DNA of 64,000 bases from assembly GCF_000317435.1 (NCBI RefSeq), contig NC_019751.1, positions 868,001-932,000 on the forward strand. Reading direction: 5' to 3'. Under the pieces are notes generated by a model that was given only the letters and a program-made list of their open reading frames with translations, ran no database searches and was not told where the DNA came from. The translations under genes were made by a program, and so were the position numbers. The stretch is from Calothrix sp. PCC 6303. GTDB lineage: Bacteria; Cyanobacteriota; Cyanobacteriia; Cyanobacteriales; Nostocaceae. Positions 56,002 through 64,000 of this stretch are shown here, one piece after another. Position 1 is the stretch's first letter. Every line of letters starts with the position of its first letter.

Positions 56002-56230
56002 AACCTGTTTAGTTCTTTTGTTCTAACAAAGTTGACATGCTCTCAATAAATAGCAAAACTTTCAAAGTAAATTTGGCTTTTCTTCTAGAGATTGTGTGAA
56101 CAGTTGGATTTCTCAACAATACCAATTCGATAACCGAAGGCATCCAGCAATTCAATTAAAGGCTTTACGCTCCACTTCGTTACGCTCAGAATGACAAACT
56201 ATGCCTCCCAAAACTTTTTAAACATGCTCT

Positions 56231-56320
56231 AAGTTTCGTGCCAGAGAAATTCAAATCATCAGCAGTCAACTAATATTAATGGAGGTTTTAGTTGTTCCAT
56301 TGCGTAATGGTAATAATTTC
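56231..56320 (+). pseudogene. vapC fragment duplicated upstream of the toxin gene
   Basis: About 90 bases match 56768-56857 inside the PIN-domain toxin gene: both contain GAGAAATTCAAAT, ATCAGCAGT and ACTAATATTAATGGAGGTTT. The upstream copy has several substitutions and no complete frame. It is a decayed partial duplicate of the toxin locus. Confidence 0.7.
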
Positions 56321-56426
56321 TAGCCTCTGCCTGGAAACGTATTCCTTTGAGGCTCCCACGCAGAGCATGGGAATTAAACCCCCAAATGGGTTTAAACTAT
56401 GAATTACGAATTATGAATTATAAATT

Positions 56427-56666
56427 ATGCAACCAGCTTTACGTATCACAACCAAAGTTTTACCAGGAAACAAGATAGAAATTGAAATACCCGAAGCTGA
56501 GATTGGCGATAGTGTTGATGTATTTGTGATCCTACCAGAAAAAGTAGAAACCAAAAAGCGTTCTGTACTGGACATTATAGAAGAAAGTCGCAGGAGACAT
56601 CCTTCTCGATCTGCTGAGGATATAGACAGACAACTACAAGAAGAACGCTTATCATGGGACAGCTAA
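56427..56666 (+). CDS. antitoxin of a PIN-domain toxin pair
   Basis: A 79-residue protein. The N-terminal strand-rich half (RITTKVLPGNKIEIEIPEAE, then GDSVDVFVILP) would bind DNA and dimerise, and the C-terminal half (SVLDIIEESRRRHPSRSAED) is a charged helix likely to wrap the toxin. The family is not identified with certainty. It overlaps the toxin gene by 13 bases, the usual coupled order of antitoxin first. Confidence 0.75.
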   Translation: MQPALRITTKVLPGNKIEIEIPEAEIGDSVDVFVILPEKVETKKRSVLDIIEESRRRHPSRSAEDIDRQLQEERLSWDS

Positions 56667-57094
56667 TACTTCCAACAAGTGGCTCTATTTATATAGATAC
56701 TTCGGTGGCTATTTATACTATTGAAGGTAATCCTGATTATTATTCTCTTCTGCAACCACTGTGGTCTAAGTTTTACACCGGAGAAATTCAAATTATCAGC
56801 AGTGAACTAATATTAATGGAGGTTTTAGTTGTTCCATTACGTAATGCCAATAATTCTTTGGTAGCAGACTATGAAGAACTATTATTATTTCAAATCCAGT
56901 TAATTCCTATAAGTCAATTAATACTGCGGCAAGCTGCTAATCTTAGGGCTAAAACCAACCTCAAAACGCCCGATGCTATTCATGCTGCAACAGCTTTATC
57001 TGTTAGTTGTAACCAATTTATTACCAATGATAAGGGTTTTCGCAATCTTCCGGCTTTACCTGTTGTTATCTTTAGTGAAATGTTAGCATCTTGA
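56654..57094 (+). CDS. PIN-domain ribonuclease toxin (VapC-like)
   Basis: A 146-residue PIN protein with the acidic metal-binding residues: Asp in YIDTSVAIY (about 14), Glu in SSELILMEV, Asp in LKTPDAIHAATAL (about 108) and Asp in ITNDKGFRNL (about 126). VapC toxins cut RNA, often tRNA, when the antitoxin is lost. Overlaps the antitoxin gene upstream. A fragment of this gene is duplicated at 56231-56320. Confidence 0.85.
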   Translation: MGQLILPTSGSIYIDTSVAIYTIEGNPDYYSLLQPLWSKFYTGEIQIISSELILMEVLVVPLRNANNSLVADYEELLLFQIQLIPISQLILRQAANLRAKTNLKTPDAIHAATALSVSCNQFITNDKGFRNLPALPVVIFSEMLAS

Positions 57095-57171
57095 ATAATA
57101 GTTAATAGTAAACGAGAAAATACAAATGTCCTAACAATTATGGCTACTGCTATATCTCTAGAGGTGATATT

Positions 57172-58719
57172 TTGACTAAAAGAGCAATTCCCCAGATTGT
57201 AGTAACAGCGCAGCAGATGCGCGATATTGAGGGACGGATTTTTGCGGCTGGGATGCCCGTTGCTGCATTGATGGAAAAGGTGGCAGGTATGATATATAGT
57301 CGCATTCTCCAACTGTACCCCATTGCTACGACCAAACATGTCGGGATACTGGTGGGACCAGGACATAATGGGGGAGATGCAGCTGTAGTTGCCCGTGAGT
57401 TACATTTCCGGGGTTATGATGTGGGGATCTATTGTCCTTTTTCCAAAGTTAAGGAATTGACTTCTCAACACCTTCAATATACTCAAAGCTTGGGGATTCC
57501 CTCATCTACCTCCGTGAGTTCCTTGGAGGATGCGGAATTAATTATTGATGGGTTGTTTGGTTTCGGTTTGGAAAGGGAATTAGTTGGTGATGTTGCTGCT
57601 GCAATTAATCAAGTAAATCTTTGGCAAAAACCAGTTATTAGCATTGATCTTCCTTCCGGGTTACATACCGATACTGGGGAAGTTTTGGGGACTGCAATCC
57701 GCGCTACTCACACTCTGTGTTTGGGTTTGTGGAAGTTGGGTTTATTTCAGGATTCGGCTTTGGAATATGTTGGTAAAGCTGAATTAATTGACTTTGATAT
57801 TCCCGAAACAGATGTAAATGCTGTTTTGGCGGATGTTCCGAAAATTAAACTAGTAACTGATATTACAGTATCCTCAACCGTACCCTTACCTCGTCCATCT
57901 GTCACCCACAAGTATCAACAAGGACATTTACTTTTAATTTGTGGCTCCCGAAGATACGCAGGAGGGGCAATTCTCACAGGTTTGGGTGCGCGTGGTAGTG
58001 GTGTGGGGATGCTATCGATTGCAGTACCAGAATCCCTCCAAGATTTACTAGTTGCACAGTTGCCAGAAGCCCTAATTATCGGCTGTCCAGAGACGGAAAC
58101 CGGGGCAATTGCCCAGTTAAAATTACCCGAAAATATTAGCTTAACTTCCTTTGATGCGATCGCTTGTGGTCCAGGATTAACTCGTGATGCGGGATCAATT
58201 GTTCGGCAGGTATTGGAAAGTACTACAGCATTACTCCTGGATGCCGATGCTTTGAATATTTTAGCAAGTTTGGGGACGAATCAAGAGTTACGAAAAAGAC
58301 AAGCGTATACAGTAATTACACCCCATGCTGGCGAATTTCAACGCCTCTTCCCCGATATCCCCACCCAAGATAGAATCACAGCAGTTGTTGCAGCCTCAAA
58401 GCAAAGTCAAGCCACAGTTTTATTCAAAGGGGCAAGAACGGCAATTGCCAACCCCCTGGGCAATGTTTGGATAGTCCCAGAAAGTACCCCAGCTTTAGCC
58501 CGTGGTGGCAGTGGTGATGTGTTAACAGGATTGATGGGGGGTTTATTGGCACAAAATATTCTCCGCCAAAAGAACCTAGATGAAACCGTCGCCACGGCTG
58601 CATGGTGGCACGCAAAAGCTGGGATAATGGCAGCAAGCGATCGCACTGAGTTGGGAGTTGATGCCCACACGTTGACACAGTATTTGCTCAAGGTTTTATC
58701 GAGTATTGGACATCTTTAA
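57172..58719 (+). CDS. bifunctional NAD(P)H-hydrate epimerase / ADP-dependent dehydratase
   Basis: Repairs hydrated, damaged NAD(P)H. The N-terminal epimerase (about 1-215) has MPVAALMEKVAG, VGPGHNGGDAAVVARELHFR and SIDLPSGLHTDTG. The C-terminal ADP-dependent dehydratase has SVTHKYQQGHLLLICGSRRY, GGAILTGLGA, ACGPGLTRDAG, LLDADALNILA, ITPHAGEFQRLFP and the catalytic Asp in ARGGSGDVLTGLMG. The start is TTG 57172, with AGAGGTGATA just upstream. 515 residues is full length. Confidence 0.93.
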   Translation: MTKRAIPQIVVTAQQMRDIEGRIFAAGMPVAALMEKVAGMIYSRILQLYPIATTKHVGILVGPGHNGGDAAVVARELHFRGYDVGIYCPFSKVKELTSQHLQYTQSLGIPSSTSVSSLEDAELIIDGLFGFGLERELVGDVAAAINQVNLWQKPVISIDLPSGLHTDTGEVLGTAIRATHTLCLGLWKLGLFQDSALEYVGKAELIDFDIPETDVNAVLADVPKIKLVTDITVSSTVPLPRPSVTHKYQQGHLLLICGSRRYAGGAILTGLGARGSGVGMLSIAVPESLQDLLVAQLPEALIIGCPETETGAIAQLKLPENISLTSFDAIACGPGLTRDAGSIVRQVLESTTALLLDADALNILASLGTNQELRKRQAYTVITPHAGEFQRLFPDIPTQDRITAVVAASKQSQATVLFKGARTAIANPLGNVWIVPESTPALARGGSGDVLTGLMGGLLAQNILRQKNLDETVATAAWWHAKAGIMAASDRTELGVDAHTLTQYLLKVLSSIGHL

Positions 58720-58779
58720 AAATTAATTATGTTCACAACGCATATATCCAAAATATCAACATCAGGGTTAATACGTAAA

Positions 58780-58805
58780 TAGAGACGCAACGTCCTGCAT
58801 CTCTA
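58780..58805. repeat. AGAGACGC hairpin
   Basis: TAGAGACGCA and TGCATCTCTA form a stem with one mismatch. Related to the GAGACGTAGC hairpin family. It lies between the convergent nnrD-type and anti-sigma-like genes. Confidence 0.55.
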
Positions 58806-58817
58806 CTGTGAAAACAC

Positions 58818-59267
58818 TTATTTTTTTAAAGACAATCTTGCTCGATTTTGTAATTGCTTACAAAGCCTTAATTCTGTACCTTTTTTATTCCACTCAACTT
58901 GATCAAAAATTTGGTGAAGAATTGACATTCCCCGACCATTTTCGGCTTCATCTGGTGGTAGATATTCAGTGTTATCAGTTTCGTAAATGAATGTGGGATT
59001 AAATCCACAGCCCTGATCTGATATTATCCACCAGTACTGATTATCTATTAGTGAAAAACGAACTATTACTTTTTTACTTGGATCTAAATTGTTGCCATGT
59101 TTGGCTGCATTTACAAGGGCTTCTTGAAGTCCTAAACGCAGTTCCCCCTGTAATTTTAGAGGGATATCTGTCAACAATAAATCTAGGATTGGGCAGAGGT
59201 AGAGAGTTGAGGCAAAACTAATTGTGCCCCAGTTGCGTCCAACTGGACGAAGCGAGATAGTAATCAC
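58818..59267 (-). CDS. anti-sigma-factor-like serine kinase (RsbW/GHKL ATPase type)
   Basis: A 149-residue single GHKL ATPase domain: N box LGLQEALVNAAKHGNN, G1 ISDQGCGFNP, and G2 ENGRGMSILHQIFDQV. This is the layout of RsbW/SpoIIAB-type anti-sigma regulators that bind or phosphorylate a partner (anti-anti-sigma) protein; neither partner nor sigma factor is adjacent. Convergent with the nnrD-type gene. It starts at GTG 59267. Confidence 0.82.
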   Translation of the reverse strand: MITISLRPVGRNWGTISFASTLYLCPILDLLLTDIPLKLQGELRLGLQEALVNAAKHGNNLDPSKKVIVRFSLIDNQYWWIISDQGCGFNPTFIYETDNTEYLPPDEAENGRGMSILHQIFDQVEWNKKGTELRLCKQLQNRARLSLKK

Positions 59268-59697
59268 TAGGAAAACCCCGTAGCTTTCAGAGTTGGCTAG
59301 ACATCAGTCTGGTGTCATAGGCACCCTGATCAAAATTGAGGTGGTCGTATCGCCTTCAAACTTAAGTTTTAAATACTGTATTTTGAGAATGCTAGGGAGC
59401 ATTTTCTCTTGGGATGCTATCGAACTGTTTACTTTACAAAACGGTCAGATTATGTTGACTTGGGCGATTACCAATGTAGTAGATGCTTAACTGTTTCTAG
59501 AGTCTTGTGATAGTCATTTATCTGCCATTTCGCCATTTTGGTAAATTTGCTTGCAAGAACAAGAGAAGATGCAACTTTAGTTTATTAAATCAAAAAGATT
59601 CATACATTCAGCTTAATTCAATTTTAGCATTTTTACTATGCAATAAGCTACAAATATCAAATGTGAGTTTTTGTGTTATTGCTTGCAAATTACCTTC
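59268..59697. other. intergenic region, no gene supported
   Basis: About 430 bases upstream of the anti-sigma-like gene. Short frames on the plus strand have no recognisable features. No terminator or repeat is visible. Confidence 0.4.
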
Positions 59698-61059
59698 TTA
59701 ATGTGATAGCACAAGGAAAGCAGCAGCTTCCACATGTGCAGTTTGGGGAAAGAAATCTGCTGGTTGAATGGTGGTTAAAGTGTAAGTTCCATCTTGACAA
59801 AGTAGTTTGAGGTCACGGGCTAGGGTGGAAACTTTGCAGCTAACATAAACAATTTGTTTGGGTTTGGCTTTTAGTAGGGTTGTAATTACGGTGCGATCGC
59901 ATCCTTTGCGCGGAGGGTCTAAAATTACAATGTCGGGCAACACATCTATCTTGGGAAGTAATTCTTCCACTGAACCAGCATAAAACTCAGCGTTGCTAAT
60001 GCCATTTAATTGAGCATTTTGTTTTGCCTGTTCTACTGCTTCCGGTTGTAATTCCAAGCCAATCACCTGTTTAACTTGTTTTGCCAGCGGTAAACTGAGA
60101 GTTCCAATGCCACAATAAGCATCGAGAAGAACCTCATCCCCTTTAAGACTCAATTCCGACTGAATTTGTTGCAATAAAGCCTCCGCTATTTCTGTATAAA
60201 CCTGAAAAAAGGTTTCTCCTCGCACTTGGAACTGTAATCCGGCAAACTCTTCCCGTAAAAAAGGCTTGCCAGCGATGCAACGAGTTTCCCGTCCAAAGAT
60301 AGAATTAGTGCGATCACTATTCCGGTTTAACATCACTCCCACAAGTGGGGGATAGCGGTCTAACCACTCTTGTGCAATTGTCTCAATTTCTGGTATTCTA
60401 GGATCTTTAACTACTAAAGTTAATAAAATTTCACCTGTGCGGCGACCAATTCGCAAGCCCAAATGACGAATTAACCCGGTGTGAGTCTTCTCGTCATAAG
60501 GCTGCCACCGTTGTTTTTGAATATCTTGTTTAACTTCGCGCAACAAAATATTTAAACGCTCATCCTGCACAGGACACTGATTTAAATTCACAATTTGATG
60601 GCTACCCTTCTGGTAATAGCCAGCCACCACCTTCCCCGCAATAGACTTTCCAATGGGATAAGTAGCCTTATTGCGATAACCCAAAGCATCCCCAGCTAGC
60701 AACATTGGCTTCACATCTGGTGCCACAAAACCACCAATCCGTTCCAAAGCTTGAATAACCTGATTCCGCTTGGCAATAGTTTGATATTCATAATCCACAT
60801 GTTGCCACTGACACCCGCCACACTTATCAGCCACAATACAACTTGGTCGCACCCGGTGTGGTGATGGCTGGAGAATTTCTTGTAACTTAGCTTGAGCATA
60901 ATTTGGCTTTACATATAGCAGTCGTGCGAGAATGCGATCGCCTGGCACAGCATCAGCCACAAAAACCACCCGTTCAGATGTACGTCCTACACCATCCCCG
61001 GTATCACTTAAGTCGGAAATTTCCACTTCGATTAATTCACCTTGGTGCCAATTAGTCAT
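59698..61059 (-). CDS. rlmD: 23S rRNA (uracil-C5)-methyltransferase, RlmD-like
   Basis: A 453-residue SAM- and 4Fe-4S-dependent RNA methyltransferase. N-terminal TRAM domain (EVEISDLSDTGDGVGRTSER), iron-sulfur cysteines in CIVADKCGGCQWQH and later NLNQCPVQDE, SAM-binding LLDAYCGIGTLSLPLAKQVK, LDPPRKGCDRTVI and the catalytic Cys in VYVSCKVSTLARDL. Methylates U in 23S rRNA, likely U1939; RlmC and TrmA are related alternatives. Start ATG 61059. Confidence 0.88.
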   Translation of the reverse strand: MTNWHQGELIEVEISDLSDTGDGVGRTSERVVFVADAVPGDRILARLLYVKPNYAQAKLQEILQPSPHRVRPSCIVADKCGGCQWQHVDYEYQTIAKRNQVIQALERIGGFVAPDVKPMLLAGDALGYRNKATYPIGKSIAGKVVAGYYQKGSHQIVNLNQCPVQDERLNILLREVKQDIQKQRWQPYDEKTHTGLIRHLGLRIGRRTGEILLTLVVKDPRIPEIETIAQEWLDRYPPLVGVMLNRNSDRTNSIFGRETRCIAGKPFLREEFAGLQFQVRGETFFQVYTEIAEALLQQIQSELSLKGDEVLLDAYCGIGTLSLPLAKQVKQVIGLELQPEAVEQAKQNAQLNGISNAEFYAGSVEELLPKIDVLPDIVILDPPRKGCDRTVITTLLKAKPKQIVYVSCKVSTLARDLKLLCQDGTYTLTTIQPADFFPQTAHVEAAAFLVLSH

Positions 61060-61531
61060 AAAGTTTGAGATTTTGATTAGTTAAGTTGAGAATTGAAGAT
61101 TAATCTAGAGTTGGTTAACAGAAGAACTCGACAGAGGAATTTTGTAGAGACACAATATATTGCGTCTCATATTCGGAATATGTTGGAAACATTTTTTGAA
61201 TCGATATCAGATAATTGTTAACGTCCCTTAATATTCAAAGTGAGTTATACCCCTACTGAGAATACCCCGGCTATGTTCACTAAGCGAAGTCAAAAAATGG
61301 AGGGGAGTGGAACATGCAGCAGCAATTTTTCCTTCTACTCCAAAGCCTCCTCAGTTAACATCCCCCTCTTGTTGCCTTTTCCTCCATAACCCATCAACTC
61401 ACATTCTGTACCCCTAATTCTCTTCTCACCGTTGTAAACGTATAAATTCAATACATAACAGCTCTTAGTGCTTCCCTTGTGCCTACAAGACTCGCTAAAC
61501 TAGCAAATATATTTATGCAATTGCATTAATC
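61060..61531. other. intergenic region between rlmD and apcD
   Basis: About 470 bases between divergent genes. A hairpin at 61147-61168 (GAGACACAA/TTGCGTCTC) belongs to the GAGACG family. The apcD promoter must lie here; no clear -35/-10 or light-responsive motif can be named, and no strong ribosome-binding site precedes the apcD ATG. Confidence 0.5.
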
Positions 61532-62017
61532 ATGACTGTAGTAAGCCAAGTTATTCTCAAGTCCGACGACGAACTCCGCTACCCTAGTAGCGGCGAACTC
61601 AAAAGCATCAATGATTTTTTGAAAACAGGTGAACAACGGATGCGTATCGTTGCCACCCTTGCTGAAAATGAGAAAAAAATTGTTCAAGAAGCCACCAAAC
61701 AACTGTGGCAAAAGCGTCCTGACTTTATTTCACCTGGTGGAAACGCCTATGGTGAACGTCAGCGTGCTTTGTGTGTGCGTGACTATGGATGGTACTTACG
61801 CCTAATTACCTACGGTGTACTTGCTGGTGATAAAGAACCAATTGAGTCCATCGGTTTAATCGGTGTACGAGAAATGTACAATTCCTTAGGAGTACCCGTA
61901 CCAGGAATGGTAGAAGCTATCGGCTGCCTAAAAGCAGCCTCACTTCAACTCCTTAGCCGTGACGATGCTGCTAAAGCTGCACCCTTCTTTGATTATGTCA
62001 TTCAAGCAATGTCATAA
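61532..62017 (+). CDS. apcD: allophycocyanin alpha-B chain
   Basis: A phycobilisome core subunit; a minor, red-shifted alpha-type chain that helps pass energy to the photosystems. The 161 residues match ApcD closely: [40 protein letters not shown] with the phycocyanobilin-binding Cys81, [20 protein letters not shown] and [10 protein letters not shown]. It is monocistronic here, away from other apc genes, which is normal for apcD. The downstream structure at 62128-62186 may be its terminator. Confidence 0.94.
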   Translation: MTVVSQVILKSDDELRYPSSGELKSINDFLKTGEQRMRIVATLAENEKKIVQEATKQLWQKRPDFISPGGNAYGERQRALCVRDYGWYLRLITYGVLAGDKEPIESIGLIGVREMYNSLGVPVPGMVEAIGCLKAASLQLLSRDDAAKAAPFFDYVIQAMS

Positions 62018-62127
62018 TAATCAACCAGAAGTTAGTCCAAAGTTGCATAAACTTTCAGGTGATGAGTAAGTTTTAAACCACTTATTACCCATAACATTTG
62101 CCACGAAAACACAAAATACTAAAAATT

Positions 62128-62186
62128 CCCCCACACTCGGTTACAGCTATGGCAAGTTCTTGTCAAGTCGGAACCAAGTTGTGGGG
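62128..62186 (+). terminator. large imperfect hairpin after apcD
   Basis: CCCCCACACTCGGTT pairs imperfectly with AACCAAGTTGTGGGG, and inside it GGCAAGTTCTTGTC adds a second stem. It is followed by ATATTTATTTATTC. It lies ~110 bases after the apcD stop and is a plausible terminator for an abundant transcript; the rest of the gap to 62335 shows nothing else. Confidence 0.5.
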
Positions 62187-62335
62187 ATATTTATTTATTC
62201 ATGATTTTTGGGCATTTTTACTAATACTAATTAAAAAATAACCGTTCACTCTCAGTCTTCAAACTTATGACTAGAGCAATTATCTAAACAAGATTACTGC
62301 TTCTAAAAGCAATTATTAGTTAATGACTGAAAGGT

Positions 62336-62674
62336 TCACATCTCATCCGGTAATTTAAATAATCCTTCTTCATCTACTTCCAAATCTACAACTTTAAACA
62401 CGGCATCGGTATTTAGTTCCCCGTATATGTGAGGAAATAATTCGCCATTGTTTGCTAATTCATTCCTAATTTCTGGCTTAACCTTGTTAGGATCAATATG
62501 AAGAATAACCAAATCACTTTGGTTTTTAAAAAATCTATTGGCAGAGGCTGCTACTTGTGACAGAGTTGAACAATGTATGAATCCTTCAGTTTTTAAGCTG
62601 TCTGCGGAGTAACTTCCTGTAACTTTGGCGTTTTCCCAGGCTTGACGTTCAGTAATGTGATATATAGGGTTCAT
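62336..62674 (-). CDS. DUF952 family protein
   Basis: A 112-residue protein with the DUF952 pattern: IYHITERQAWENAKVTGSYS, EGFIHCSTLSQVAASANRFF, LVILHIDPNKVKPEIR and LFPHIYGELNTDAVFKVVDL. The fold is related to ADP-ribosyl/ART-like folds, but no activity is known. Start ATG 62674. It follows the NHL-repeat gene on the same strand after 82 bases. Confidence 0.85.
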   Translation of the reverse strand: MNPIYHITERQAWENAKVTGSYSADSLKTEGFIHCSTLSQVAASANRFFKNQSDLVILHIDPNKVKPEIRNELANNGELFPHIYGELNTDAVFKVVDLEVDEEGLFKLPDEM

Positions 62675-62756
62675 AGTGGGTTAATCGACTTCGTACAAGT
62701 GAATGATGAATATTTTATAACGCAGAGTTTCGCAGAGTTTTTGAGAGATTGTATGA

Positions 62757-64000
62757 TTAGCTGCGATGATTTTGAATTAGAGGGGGGGGAATGCAAATTC
62801 CGGGAGGACATAAACCTGGAAGTTCCATGGTTGTCACTTCTAAAGTGCTTAAATTGACTTTACGAATTGCATGATTGTTGGTGTCAGCAATATATAGATA
62901 GGAATCCCAATAACTTAAACCAGAGGGTTCAAAAAAACGTGCATCTGTTCCTTTAGCGTCGATAAATCCTGATTGAGTATCTCCCAATATTGTCTGACAA
63001 TTACGGCTTTGAGAATCAACTAACTTAATTTTGTGATTATAGGTATCGGCAATCCAAAGTGAGTTATCTATATACTCAATTCCTAAACAATGTTGCAAAC
63101 GTACTTCTGTACCTATTCCATCTTTATCTCCAAACAAATATAAGTCTTCACCACCGCAGATACTTTTGACTTGTGCAGATTCTCCGATTCCGACGCTGCG
63201 AATGGTACTAACTTCGCTATCGGCAATATACAAGTTTTCCCCGTCACTGGTGATTCCACTAGGTTGGGCAAAAACTGACTCGCTGAGTTCACCATCAAAA
63301 CAAGCTTCCGCACCAGTACCAGTATAAGTACCGATGAGATGGGTTTCTAAATCCATTTTCCATAGTTGGTGCGAACCTGCGATCGCAATCCACAAATTCC
63401 CCTTTATTTTCACTAAATCCCAAGGTGAATTTAATGGTGTTTCTAAAGCTTTACCACAATGGGGACGAATATTCCGGCTTTGTATACCAGTTCCTGCGAT
63501 GGTTCTAACTAGTTGATTTCCTAAATCTACCTGCCGTAAAGCATGATTTCCGGTATCTGCAATATAAAGAATTTGGTTTCCCTCATCAAAAGTCATTCCT
63601 TGAGGTGTCGAAAATGTAGCTGCTTCAAAATCACCATCAACAAAACCAGCTTTACCAACACCGATTATTTGCAGAACTTCCCCGTCGAATTTAGTCCAAA
63701 TAATCCGGTGATGTGCAGTATCTGCAATAAATAAACCCACACTAGTTGCTAAAACTTTACCCGGAAATGCTAAGGGTGTAAGTAATGGTTGAGATTGTTT
63801 TTCTAAAGTTAACTTAATCCTTTGAAAATTAATGCTTCCCTGTTGTTCATATTGTTGAATCAACTGATTAATTAACTCATCCAAGATTTCCCTCTTCCCC
63901 TCACCCGAAAAATAATCCACCACATAACCATCGGGGGAAATCACCATCATCGTCGGGTAAGCACGAACTGCATAACTTTGCCAAACTCGCAATCCACTAT
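62757..64000 (-). CDS. thioredoxin-like / NHL-repeat protein (NHLRC2-type), N-terminal part missing
   Basis: The frame is open to the right edge, so the N-terminus lies outside the window. The visible part begins within a thioredoxin-like fold (VWQSYAVRAYPTMMVISPDG, YVVDYFSGEGKREIL), followed by at least five NHL repeats that form a beta-propeller, each with an ADTxxHxIR-type end: LFIADTAHHRIIW, LYIADTGNHALRQVDLG, LYIADSEVSTIRSVG, LWIADTYNHKIKLVD, LYIADTNNHAIRKVNLS. NHLRC2-type proteins couple both modules; their role is unclear. The C-terminus (ELPGLCPPGICIPPP) is Pro- and Cys-rich. Confidence 0.85.
   Translation of the reverse strand, partial: SGLRVWQSYAVRAYPTMMVISPDGYVVDYFSGEGKREILDELINQLIQQYEQQGSINFQRIKLTLEKQSQPLLTPLAFPGKVLATSVGLFIADTAHHRIIWTKFDGEVLQIIGVGKAGFVDGDFEAATFSTPQGMTFDEGNQILYIADTGNHALRQVDLGNQLVRTIAGTGIQSRNIRPHCGKALETPLNSPWDLVKIKGNLWIAIAGSHQLWKMDLETHLIGTYTGTGAEACFDGELSESVFAQPSGITSDGENLYIADSEVSTIRSVGIGESAQVKSICGGEDLYLFGDKDGIGTEVRLQHCLGIEYIDNSLWIADTYNHKIKLVDSQSRNCQTILGDTQSGFIDAKGTDARFFEPSGLSYWDSYLYIADTNNHAIRKVNLSTLEVTTMELPGLCPPGICIPPPLIQNHRS

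Noticed and set aside
59293-59701. Two plus-strand frames of ~65 aa between the anti-sigma-like gene and rlmD
   Set aside because: No motif, no ribosome-binding site, skewed composition; likely chance.

Overview
The window comes from a cyanobacterium, probably a filamentous, heterocyst-forming type of the Nostocales. Directly visible support: many HIP1 octamers (GCGATCGC); genes for a phycobilisome allophycocyanin (apcD), cytochrome c6 (petJ) and phylloquinone synthesis (menD, menB); and a run of small families found in cyanobacteria and plastids (DUF1815, DUF2839, DUF2555, DUF2854, DUF5331). Heptanucleotide tandem repeats and many dispersed palindromes also fit. The Nostocales placement is inference; a PatD-like gene is weak extra support.

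Most of the window is ordinary chromosomal backbone with short or single-gene transcription units. From the left: the end of pdhB, rpiA, an aldo/keto reductase, a membrane-anchored GTPase, a PRXL2-type peroxiredoxin, petJ, a DUF364 protein, DUF2854, a CbbX-like AAA+ ATPase, a histidine kinase, an M48 protease, a degenerate DinG-like helicase and DUF2839 (1-16.6 kb). A repeat-rich stretch follows (16.6-23 kb): DUF1815, a thioesterase, two copies of a small TTA-flanked element, a frameshifted IS4-type insertion sequence and an EgtD-like methyltransferase. Next come dxr, a DUF2079 membrane protein, coaBC, a NUDIX protein, a class II glutamine amidotransferase, a NIL-domain protein and a metallopeptidase (23-33 kb). 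Then ribBA, argC, a PAS-GGDEF cyclase with a decayed receiver domain, folB, menD, menB, an M20 amidohydrolase and a fused peptide-type ABC ATPase (33-46 kb). Then a small membrane protein overlapping a Coq4-like gene, a PatD-like gene and relA/spoT (46-50 kb). Last come a TnpB-less IS605-type element, a PAS histidine kinase, DUF5331, a 2Fe-2S protein, a SPOR-like secreted protein, a VapBC-like toxin-antitoxin pair, nnrD, an anti-sigma-like kinase, rlmD, apcD, DUF952 and the start of an NHL-repeat protein (50-64 kb).

Functional links: menD and menB are adjacent steps toward phylloquinone; ribBA, folB, coaBC and nnrD serve cofactor supply and repair; dxr feeds isoprenoids, and so carotenoids, chlorophyll tails and quinone tails. 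The Coq4-like protein belongs to a family that binds polyprenyl-quinone precursors, although the host should make plastoquinone and phylloquinone rather than ubiquinone.

The most unusual material lies between genes. The 50.3-50.9 kb element keeps a putative omega-RNA region, the last codons of tnpB and an RHH regulator, but has lost tnpB. Several repeat families recur across the window; one supplies the C-terminus of the DUF2079 protein, one supplies the start codon of the EgtD-like gene and one abuts the stop codons of three genes. Relics of a receiver domain, a trypsin-like protease, an ISKra4-type transposase, a vapC fragment and a tRNA 3' half are also present. No CRISPR array, rRNA gene or intact tRNA was seen.
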